Shown here piece after piece: positions 44,265-54,200 of a stretch of 64,000 nt of DNA. The notes below the pieces were generated by a model that saw only the letters and a program-made list of their open reading frames with translations, had not been told where the DNA came from and searched no databases. The number at the start of each line of letters is the position of its first letter. Position 1 is the stretch's first letter. The stretch covers positions 528,701 through 592,700 of the forward strand of contig JAGPYM010000025.1 in assembly GCA_020736575.1 (NCBI GenBank), given 5' to 3'. The translations under genes were made by a program, and so were the position numbers. This DNA is from Thelonectria olida. Its lineage: Eukaryota; Ascomycota; Sordariomycetes; Hypocreales; Nectriaceae.

Positions 44265-47093
44265 CTAAGACCGGTTTGCCGGGCTCTTTTTTAGTTTCGA
44301 AACCATCCGCGTGAAGACACCTCGACGACCCTTCTTGGTGTCTTTTTTCGCAATTTCAGGAGTGCGTTGGTCGTGAAGCTCCAGCAGCCGTGTTACCTCA
44401 TCGATGAATTCATGTTCTGACCTGTCGCTCGTTCTGAACCCCACCAGCGCTTGGCGCATTGTCGTCCCAGAAGCCGTCCTGTACTGAAACTCGCTATTTT
44501 CCAGGATGAAGCGAATGATTTCCAGTCTCTCTTCGAACCGTGGTCCACAGCTCACTCTCCTCGTGGCTCGGGCACCACTTGACGTGTGCGTGGACTCAAA
44601 GATGGCGTGTTCCAATATGGACACCCTCGTTCGGGTCGGGATTAGCAGCGTTGTATCTTCTTGAAGCTTTCTCTTAACATAGTCGTCAAGGCCTACTCCC
44701 GCAGCGTAACCAGCGAAGGAATGCTCGAGATGACGATGTTCAGGAGGAGCTGTTGACGTCACCCAGTGGAGGTGAGAAAACCCCTCGACACCGGTCGTCT
44801 CAACAGCGTTGCTCCCCACCTGGTTGGCATTCTCGCAAGCTTCAAAGATTCGGTCACCCAGCTCTTTTGGCGACTCATTGTTTTGGTGATTCGCCTCAGC
44901 AATGAGATCAACGAGGCTTTCAACCAGGGTTAACAAGGAGTCCCATTCGCGATGTAGCCCTTCGTGAAACTGCTCCCACCCTTTACCGACTGAAAAGAAC
45001 TGCATCCATGCTTCTGTATAGTTGAGGTGGACCTCAAAGTTGAGCGGCGCCTTGGAACAGACTTCTGACCAAGTAGAAGGGTCTCTCATCCAATCTAGTG
45101 CTGAGCGGTGCAGAAATTGGACCCTATTCGAAGACAACTCGCATATGCCGCGAGTATGGCCATTCAGGACTCTTATCATCACCTTGTGAATCCCGAAAAA
45201 GGTCTTTTGGTTCACAAGCCCCTGTGGGCTAGCGGAATCTTCGGTGGCAAGCCACAAGACTTGAGGTGAGAGGCGAAGCTGTTCTCTCTGTATGGTGCAA
45301 ATCTGCAAGATCATGGAGGCCTTGGCCAATCGTTTTGCTGGGATCGATCGCCAGATGGCATTGTACATGCCGATGATGTCGCTAGGGATCTCATCCAGCT
45401 TCTCTTGGAGATGAGATAAAGACGGCGTATCGACAAGGATGGCGAGCAGCGATTGAACTACCAGGCCCACCCAGAGGAACACTCCCTCGGCCTTTTCAAT
45501 GATGCCTTTGAGGAGTATGCTGGTATCATCGGGGAAGACCTCCGAGAGCTCTTGAAAGGCGGGGCTATGGTCGAACTTGGTACGAACAAAGTGCTCAATA
45601 TCGCGTCTTGTCAAATCTTGCATCATCAGGGAAGGGTCCTTCTTGAAGGCGTCGGAAAAGACATTCCACGGCCGACTCGAGACGCAAATTTTTAGGTGAT
45701 GCTTGGCGATCTTGGATCTAATCCAGTTAAGAAGAATCCCTGGAGAGTTTTCCGCCTCGATAAATTCGTCAAGGCCGTCGATGAATAAAGCCAGCTGAAA
45801 CCTGTCCCCATTGTAGGAGCAGAGGGTATCGAATGACTCGTCCAGCTCCTGCAACGTCCACTCTGGAGCGACTGCATCCTCTCCGAGGATGTTCTGCAGT
45901 GCCCATCGTTGAGGTGAAACAATCGGAATGAGGTCCTGTCTGGCTTTTAAGCACTGATAGAGAAGCGCGCGCAGGAGGCCTTCTTGGGACTTGGCGAGCT
46001 CAGAGCCCGGGTTCCAGAAAAAGAAGCCAGCCACCATGAGCGGAAGGCCTCCAGCGTAGCCTTTCAGAAGAGATCGAAGCTGGGGATTCTGGAAGATGTA
46101 CTTCATGAGCGTTGACTTCCCCGAGCCCGGCTTACCAGTGATCCAGTAGACGGCGTCATTCCTTTCTTTCAGCCATTCGGGGAAACTCGGCCACCTTATA
46201 TGTTCCCCATTTTCATCCACTTCCTCATCTCGAAAGATCCAACTGAAGGTGCTGCTGTACGCCTCGGTGATAGCTTCCTTTCTCTCATCGATCCCTGGAA
46301 ACGAAAGGGAGCCCAAGACCCTCATACTGACCGGGATGCCGCCAGCGTTGGTATTTTGTGAGCCATCGAACAGGCCGCCCTGATCGCCGGCGGGCCAGGA
46401 TTTCCAGTCGATTCCCCAAAGAATGTTGATGAGCTCTGCATTCTTTTGAGTCAGATGTTTTGAATTCGCCAGGGCTGTCATTTGAGTAAGTTCTTTGGCG
46501 AACTGGCCGTCGGGTCTGTCGAGTTTGCTGGCGATTAGATCTAACCGAGCTCTCAAATCAATGTGTCTTTGATCATGTTGCTTTGCCTCCTCCCTAATAA
46601 ATAATTAGCTACTAGCCATCAAAGATCTCCCTTGAACGACATACCAGACTGATACAAGCGCTGCAATGGTGATTTGAGATCGAATCTCTGCCAGGTTCTC
46701 CTTCAAGGCCTCGATTTCGCTCTTCTTCCATACTGCTTTGAGAGCAGAAACAAAACTGTTCGCTATAGTACTGATTTTGCTAGTTCCGGACGAGTGTAGT
46801 CGCAAATCTTCAATGGCGGATTTGAGCTTCGCGCTGGCTTCGATACATCGCGCCGATAGACTGCGCAAAGTTGCCTCTGAAGATGAGGTCGTATCTGGAG
46901 CACCCTGAAGGCGGCTCTGCAACTTTTCACCAAGCGTCGTCAATTCATCGGACAAAGTCGTAAGCTCCACATCGCGTGTCGTGTGGCCAGACGCAGACTG
47001 GTAGATTTCGTAGGTGTCTGAGAGGAGACGAGTGCCGAAGTCGACAATGCCAATAACGGCTGATGCCACCTGAAGCGCGCTCACAGGGTCCAT
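44265..47093 (-). CDS. NACHT-domain STAND receptor with fungal N-terminal domain
   Basis: Two exons: 47093-46645 and 46593-44265 (intron of 51 bases), 925 residues. The N-terminus MDPVSALQVASAVIGIVDFGTRLLSDTYEIY is the helical HeLo-like N-terminal domain of fungal STAND proteins (about residues 1-130). The NTPase has P-loop ITGKPGSGKST near 303-311, Walker B LALFIDGLDEF near 420 and the sensor motif CVSSRPWNVF. A winged-helix-like part (VQFLHRSALDWM) and a helical C-terminal region follow, with no ankyrin, WD or TPR repeats. The tail is basic (KKGRRGVFTRMVSKLKK). Such proteins act in non-self recognition and regulated cell death in fungi; that role is inferred here. All key residues are intact. 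Confidence 0.85.
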
Positions 47094-47420
47094 GATGCCA
47101 ACGGTCGCACTGGATTATGGAAAATGAAGTGACACTTGGGATCGGCGGCTAAATCAGTTGAAAGGCCGCAACGAATACTTAAGAAGGAACATGAACCAAG
47201 ATGACAGCATGAGCGGACAGGGATCATCTTTATCAGCCACACAATGAAACGTCAACTAACTGTGTTCGCCGCCAGCCGTTACACAGCCCGGTTGTCTTAC
47301 ATGCACCCTAATGCAATCGTCAGCCACCTCAGCCATAGATTGATACCGGATATAGCAGGAGAGTGCGAATGCGAAAATTAGTCACCGGGAAAGCCATTCA
47401 CTTCAGATTCCGCTCGGATC
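47094..47420. other. Intergenic region
   Basis: Promoter of the NACHT gene and 3' flank of the F-box gene. Nothing else seen. Confidence 0.6.
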
Positions 47421-48761
47421 TCAGACTATTATGTCCACCTCCACCCCAAATCGAGTGCACACCTCCGTCATCTTGGCCCTCATTTCGGAGCCCCATCGCG
47501 GCCTCGTTTCTAGCAACGAATATGAGAGTTTGCGAAGGGAGGGTGTTGATTCCTTCCCTGTCTCCAGCCATAGTCGAATCAAGTCGAAGATGTCCCCTTC
47601 TCCCCAATCATAGTTTTCATTGTCAACGAAATCATCCCCGATGGTGACATCTTCCACGTTTGATGGCAGCGAATGCTCCAGCCGTTCTGACCTGTCTGGC
47701 GAGAAACCCACGAAAAACGCCAACGGGGCTCGGAATTGCACTAGTTTATGGAATCCGACCATGTCTCTGAGCGAGCCCCTCCTCTCCAAGGGCGGCCAGT
47801 TTCCCCCGTCGTTCATCGAACAAATACCGGTGAGGCTCAAATCCGTGAGAGTTTCACGAACATGAGATAGTGCATCGAGAAGCTGTTCAAGATTGATGAT
47901 GGGAGTAATGCCACCCCACATGGGTTCCTGCCACCATTGCCAGCGCAGCTTTTGAAGCGACTTGGTTACTCGTAGCAGGCCGCCAAGATGTGGCTCCCGG
48001 AGCATGCTGATGTCTAAGGAAGTGAGAGTGGAGGGATCCGGCACATAGGCGGGCCAACTGAAGACAGCAGGGTTCGTGATACAGGCCGAGATGTGTTGAA
48101 CTGCCGGCAGGTAAAACAGCGAGAGAGCATCTGGTGAGGATGATCCTGCCAAACCTGCGTAACCGCGGACAGCTGGGTAACGCCGAGGCTCAAGGTTACG
48201 GCTGTAAGTGACTTTCTGGAGTTTCTGGAAGTTGGGCAGGCTGCAATATGTGGGCCGCACCAAGGCAGACCGAAGCATCATACCAAAAAGCATGCTTTGA
48301 TGTGTGAGATTGGAGCCAAGTCCAAGATGAGTTATGTTCGAAAGCTGCGACACTAGGGCCGTGAAAAGTGAATCAACTGTACCGCCTAGGGCCTCGTCTA
48401 TCCACAAGGGGACAAATGGCACGGTTGTGGACTGAATGAATTGGATGACTTTATCCATGTCAAGAGCATCAGTGGAAGTTGTTGGCGGAGTAGTGTTGCC
48501 AAATCCTAAGCACCCACGAATGATGAGGGTCCGAACATGCTGGGACAGCTCAGGTCTGCGCAGCAGGCTGCGTAGCAGTAGATCAATTGGCGGCGGAGTA
48601 TGTATTCGCTCCCATGTCCACTCAATTGTGGAATATAGGTGAGGCTCGGCGAGGATACGCAGGGCCTTGTTCGTCAGGCAGAGTGCGTACAGATCGGTGG
48701 GCGAGAGCCTCTGCAAGACGGCCTGTATGACCTCGAGGGGACAATCAAGAAGGCGAGCCAT
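47421..48761 (-). CDS. F-box protein
   Basis: Intronless, 446 residues. The N-terminal F-box MARLLDCPLEVIQAVLQRLSPTDLYALCLTNKALRILAEPHLYS is clear. The rest has leucine-rich, LRR-like spacing (LTSLDISMLREPHLGGLLRV, LTDLSLTGICSM) as in fungal F-box proteins that choose substrates for SCF ubiquitin ligases. A SWPXYVP-type motif (FSWPAYVPDPSTL) lies mid-protein. The target is unknown. Complete, with no lesion. Confidence 0.85.
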   Translation of the reverse strand: MARLLDCPLEVIQAVLQRLSPTDLYALCLTNKALRILAEPHLYSTIEWTWERIHTPPPIDLLLRSLLRRPELSQHVRTLIIRGCLGFGNTTPPTTSTDALDMDKVIQFIQSTTVPFVPLWIDEALGGTVDSLFTALVSQLSNITHLGLGSNLTHQSMLFGMMLRSALVRPTYCSLPNFQKLQKVTYSRNLEPRRYPAVRGYAGLAGSSSPDALSLFYLPAVQHISACITNPAVFSWPAYVPDPSTLTSLDISMLREPHLGGLLRVTKSLQKLRWQWWQEPMWGGITPIINLEQLLDALSHVRETLTDLSLTGICSMNDGGNWPPLERRGSLRDMVGFHKLVQFRAPLAFFVGFSPDRSERLEHSLPSNVEDVTIGDDFVDNENYDWGEGDIFDLIRLWLETGKESTPSLRKLSYSLLETRPRWGSEMRAKMTEVCTRFGVEVDIIV

Positions 48762-49062
48762 GTCTATAGTATGTAGCGAAAATTAACAGACAAGATGTAG
48801 CTACGCAACCTGGGTGGACCTCCAGCCGCCTTCAGTTTTGATGTGCGAGTGATGTATGAGTCACGGGTAAATGACTCAATGAGGGGATTGCATTCATTTG
48901 CTGACCGTGATGGAAGCACTAACTGACAACGGCCCCCAGCCTGGGTATAAGCGGGTCGCCCAGTATCAACGTCCCAGTGTCGAGTTCCCTGATGATATAG
49001 TTTTATACCTGTGCTTCCAACTTCCCAGAGGACGCCCGGGCCGATGTTTCTCTATCCATGTG
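48762..49062. other. Intergenic region
   Basis: About 300 bases between the F-box start and the transporter stop. No further feature. Confidence 0.55.
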
Positions 49063-50626
49063 TTACACCCTTGCGACTATTTTTCGGTTCATCATCAAAC
49101 GAACCATGAGAATCATACCAGCGCTGGCCAGCGTCAAAGAGCCCGCGTAGAAAAAGGCTGGTCGAAATGCCTCAAGTCCTGCGTTGGCTCCTCCATACGA
49201 TTCCAGCAAGTACCCAGCAATGGGGGCCCCCTATTGAGTTATTAGAACTTGATGCTTGAAGATGGAGGCCTTTCTTCCTAGTGTTAACAGATTTCTCACC
49301 ATAAAGTACCCAAAGGTCCAAGATGTCGATAGCATAGACATGATGTTTGCAAGTTGGCCGTCTCCAAAGACTGCACCAACGACGACGGGCATGAGGCTGA
49401 AGAAGCCACCAGATCCCATTCCATTGAGAATGGAAAAGAAGACAAGTAGGCCCAGCGAGGATGCGAATGGCCAAAGCGCAAGTGCACTAAGACCAATGAC
49501 GGTCAACGAGAGAAACATGCTGTTGACAGGACCAAGGAACGCATCTGCCCCAAAGCCCATACCGATACGACCGACGGCAGAGGCTATGTTCCAAGAGGCA
49601 AGAATGGCTGCGCCGGTTTGACCAGAGAGACCAATCGATGAAACATACAGCGGGAGTAGGAAGGGGGGGACGAAGAGAGGGAATGTGGCGATTGCCCCCA
49701 TGAAGAGCATGATGATGAACTTCGAACTGCCGAAAAGACGCCTGTGTAGAAACGTTAACAATATCATGACTTAGGTAGACCGCCTCTTGTGACGATGCAC
49801 AGCTTACCATTGGACGCTTGAAACTGAACGTCCACGTCCTGCAGGCGCCCTAATGAAGTACGATGCTGGGAGACAAATGGCCCATGCCAATGCTCCAAGA
49901 ATCTTCAAAGCCGTCTCCAGTCCAGTGGTGTTGATCAACTGTTCCAAAGACAGAGCGATGATGGCAGAACCGACTCCAGCGCCGCCAAAAACGATGCCGG
50001 TTGCGAGCCCTCGTTTCTTCTTGAACCACAAAGAGGGAACTGTAGCCGCAGGCTGCAAACAAAATCAGCATGGCATGCGAATAAAAATCGGAAGGGAGGC
50101 TTTGCCTTACAAGGAAAAGCAGGGCGGCCCCAATGCCAAACACAACTCCCTGGGTGATGAACATGGCGAGCACCGACTTGGTGGACCAGCCCGCGGTAAA
50201 TTCCCCGAGTCCAAGAAGCACGCTTCCGACGACTGCCGTGGCTCTGTAACCGATTCGCTTGATGATGCGCGCCACTATCATACCGGTCAGAGGAGATATT
50301 GCCGCACCTACCGATCCAACAAAGGACAAAGTCGAGACGCTGGCAAGGCGTGCTTCCACGAGATGCAGCTGCACGATGCCGTACGAGTACACCAAGCCAA
50401 GATAGACAAAGAATATGGCCGACCCAGCTGCGACGACTGGCCAGCCTTCATTCTTGTCCCAATCGTCATCCGCACGAGTCGGGTGACTGGGAGTCGGGGC
50501 TTCTTCTGGCAGCCGATGGCTATTCCTGTCGCCCAGGGACAACTGCTCAAACTGAATAGCATCTTCGTTGCCCCGATGAGACTCGGCGGGAGTCAATGAA
50601 GCTGTGACAGTTTGCGTGGAAGTCAT
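49063..50626 (-). CDS. MFS transporter, monocarboxylate (MCT)-like
   Basis: Four exons: 50626-50111, 50052-49808, 49741-49300 and 49230-49063 (introns of 58, 66 and 69 bases); 456 residues. A polar N-terminal tail of about 80 residues precedes twelve membrane helices, starting at WPVVAAGSAIFFVYLGLVYSYGIVQ. The loop LWFKKKRGLATGIVFGGAGVGSA and the GSVGAAISPLTGM segment are typical of fungal MCT-type permeases (MFS family related to human monocarboxylate carriers). An upstream in-frame ATG at 50713 would add 29 residues and is less likely. The substrate is not predictable; relatives include riboflavin and carboxylate carriers. Confidence 0.85.
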
Positions 50627-51253
50627 TGTTGATGTAGAGTTTCGCGCAAGTTTGGACTCAGTCGCTAAAAGTGACCGAAGACAAAAGGCAAAGGCTCTCC
50701 TGTTGGCAGGCAAGCAGGATCAGATTGCACGCTGGATACTCGTCACTTTGGAATATTTGAGTCACGTTATGACACCATCGTTTCTGAGGTCCAGTTAACC
50801 GTTTTTGCTTTTTATAGTCCCCATGCCCCTAGTGTGGGCCATATGTTCTAAGAGGGCGCAAACGCGCTTGATTCTTCGCGTTCCGTGTTAATATATTTAA
50901 CAGTAATAAAATTTATAAGAATTAAAACTTATAAAATAAAAAATAAAAATTCGTTAATTAATTTAATAACATTGTATAAATCAATATATTTATAATATGT
51001 ATATTTAAGTTATATTTTAAAATATAATACTCTCTATTAATCTTTTCATTTTTGCTCTAGCATTGGCATGCTTGCGGCAGAGAAGATTACTCGGCAAGAA
51101 TCTTTGAACGGACGGGCAATAGACAGAATACTCCGCGAGAACACTCAAGTCACTTCTGGAAGTAGACAAAGTATTTCCAAACATATGATTTACTTCCTTA
51201 AATCTAGCTATTCTACTCCTAAATCAATACTCCTAATGTTCCCCTTCAACCTA
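50627..51253. other. Intergenic region with A/T-rich RIP-like patch
   Basis: Bases 50887-51055 are almost pure A/T with frequent TpA, unlike the flanks, and look like a small RIP-mutated repeat. The rest is the promoter of the transporter and the 3' flank of the giant ankyrin gene. Confidence 0.6.
50809..50817 (-). promoter_or_regulatory. TATA element of the MCT-like gene
   Basis: TATAAAAAG on the minus strand, about 185 bases upstream of the chosen ATG. Confidence 0.35.
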
Positions 51254-54200
51254 TCACGATCTCCTGCTCAGGATTCCTACTATGTCATCCTTCCCACAAG
51301 CACTCGCAACATCCAATGCGCTACTCCCCTTGGCATCCTCCCTCAGCGGGTCCGCTCCTCTGGCCAGCAGCATCTCGAAGAGAGCCTTGTCGTGGCCCGG
51401 CCTGCCGTAGGGCGACTTCTTTCGCGCAGTGATGATGTGCAGCGCTGTCTCGCCCTCGTGGTTGGTAGCCGAGACATCGACGCCGCTATCTGGTGGGAAC
51501 AGCTTGTTGAAGTGCTCAATGTGGCACAATGCTGCGTCTTGACGTCCGCTTCTCCGTCTTTCTGGTGACGAGAGATATGTGTGCAGCGGAGTGTTGCCAG
51601 CGTTGTCGATGACGTTGATGGAGACTCCTTCTGCGAGGACCTTCTGCCAAAGGGATACGCATTGATCAAAGTAATCCTTTGGTAGTTGCGTAGTTCTTAG
51701 TACGTTGCGGCAAAACCTTTCGGTTTCGAGGCATTGATTTGAGATGTGGTGTAACGCTGTGAGACCTCTGGGATCGGGCTCAGAGATTTGAGCACCTTTG
51801 GATAGCAGCAGGCTGCAAACAGCAGGGCGTAGAGTACGGAGGGCGTAGTGAAACGCTGTGAAGCCTTCGTTGTCCTTCGAACAAAGACTAGGGGCAACTT
51901 CTTCCCTGTTGATGAACTCGATGAGAACATCATCTGACATGCCAGGGTTGTCTAGAAGGTGATGGAGCGCCGTCTTTCCGTCCTGATCAACCAGTGTGGC
52001 ATCGGCTCCGCGGTCTAGGATTCGCAGAGGAGCACCTCGAGCCTTTGGAGCCTTGGTGTATTCAGAGTATCTAGGGGCCATTCCTTGCCAGCAACACGCC
52101 GCCATCAAGACAGTCCGACCAAGCTGGTCACGACGGTTGAAGTCGATTCGTGACACACAAGGTTCCTGTAGCAGAGCGTCTGGAACGTCATACTGGCTTG
52201 GGACCTCGAAGAGAAAGTGAATCATAGTCTCCTTGTCGTTCAACGGTAGATACAAGTCCGCTCCACGCTCCACGAGGGCACGAAGCAACGGCACTGACCG
52301 TGAGATGCTGGTGCGCATCTTCTCAGTAAAGGCTGTGCACAAAAGTGCATAAACCTTGCGAGGCTCCGTCAAGGAATGGTCGACACGACTGCTCCGGTAG
52401 TTGACGTCGAGAGTGTTTACACTGAGGCCATGGTCAAGTAGTGCCTCAAGGGTTTCCAGGTTCTGATGGTAGATGGCTGTGAACACCGGGCTCCGAAGTC
52501 CCACAGTTACATCTGCACCTCTTCGAAGCAATTCCTTCATAGTATCTCCTGAGTTCGACGCCTTGTGAAGGGGAGAGAGGCCTTGCTTGTCCACGACGTT
52601 GGGATCAGCCCCATGGTCGAGAAGGATACGCAGAGCATCTAACCTCCAGAAGCCCACGATCCGCTCATAACCATTCCTTTTTCCACTCGCAGCGATGTGA
52701 ATGGGAGATTGATTCTCCTCATCTAGGGCGTTGACATCGGCTCCGTGAACGATGAGGTACTTGAGAGCTTCCAACTGCCAGTAGTCATCGGCAGATGCGA
52801 GGATATGGAGTACATTCCCTCCAGGGGCCGGTTGCTCTTCATCTTCATCTTCACCGTCATCGTCGTTTAAGACCTTGTGTGGAACCCGGGCGTTGACGTC
52901 AACATGAAGCTTCTCCACGAGATGTTGTACCATGAGCATGCTGCATTCTAAGCCATGGCACACCATCTGGAGTGGAGTCAATGGGGATGCCACTTCTTCT
53001 TCTTCGGTCTCCCCCTCGACATCTTCATCATCAGGGTCCCTCTCAATGATTTGCTCTCTGTTCATCTTGTCCTTGACTGACTCGTGAGTACCGTGTTGAG
53101 ATATCACATGAGGTAGTCTCTCGACGAGTTGGAGATGACCGGGTTTCATGAGTTCCTTGACAAGAGCGCAGAATGAACGACTCGTCGGGTCGGCCTCGAA
53201 TCCTTGATTGATCAATCTAACAGCATCATCGCGAGTCATGAGCTCCAAGTATCGAGCAGGAGACTTGGAAACTTGATTCAAGGCAGACCTGTCCTCACTC
53301 AACGTGTCCAAGCAAGACCTTGGCCGCATCATAGCCATCTGGGTCTTCATTTCTTGCTGAATCAGGTGCACGCGACGCCCAGTCCTGTTATTCTCTTCCA
53401 GAGGCCGTGTTGCTGATTCAAATAGCTCCTCATCTTGATAGAACACCTCGACGAACTCGGTACAACCTTGTTGGATGGCAACGTCTAAGGCTGTGCAACT
53501 TGAGCCATCAGTGGCAGCAGGATCCAAGTTAGCATCCAGGAGCATTTTCAAGATGGTCCCAGCTGCTGGAGCTGGGGCTCGTGGCTGGACGTATCGATCT
53601 TGGGTCCACTGGCGCTCGCGAGGATACTTGATGGAACCACTTGGCCGAAGAGGATCCTTACGTGGACCTCGCAACCATTCGAACGGCTGATCCTGGAGGT
53701 CCCAGATCTGCTGCTCTGCCGTGGCCTGGGCACAAGCATGAAGAAGGGTACAACCGTCTGAGTCGACGGCGTTGACGTCTGCGCCATGTTTGAGGAGGAG
53801 TGCTACAGACTCTGCTTCTCCCGAGGCACAGGCATAGTGTAGCGGCGTTCTACCAAAGCTGTCTGCTTGGTTCATGTCGGTCTCTTCCAGTTGGCTAAGA
53901 ATCTGAGCAACCACGCTCGGCATTCGAGCTCGACAGGCAAGATGCAGAACATTCTGAGAGTCTTTTGTCAAGGCGCTCAGATTTGCTCCAGCGGCCATCA
54001 GCTTGGATACGTCGATCCCAGAGTTCATAACAGCCATATGCAAGACAGTCAAGCCGTCATTATCTCTGATCTCAAAGTCAACATCGTTATTATCGTTGAT
54101 AGCACCGATAAAGTCTGTCTGCTCTCCGTGCGGCTTTTCTTGCCAGCAATTCTGCATATACAGATGCAATGCTGTGTGGCCTTGCTTGTTCACAGCGTTG

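Noticed and set aside
51068..51568. A 166-codon plus-strand frame
   Set aside because: It overlaps the 3' end of the giant ankyrin gene in antisense and has no recognisable content.
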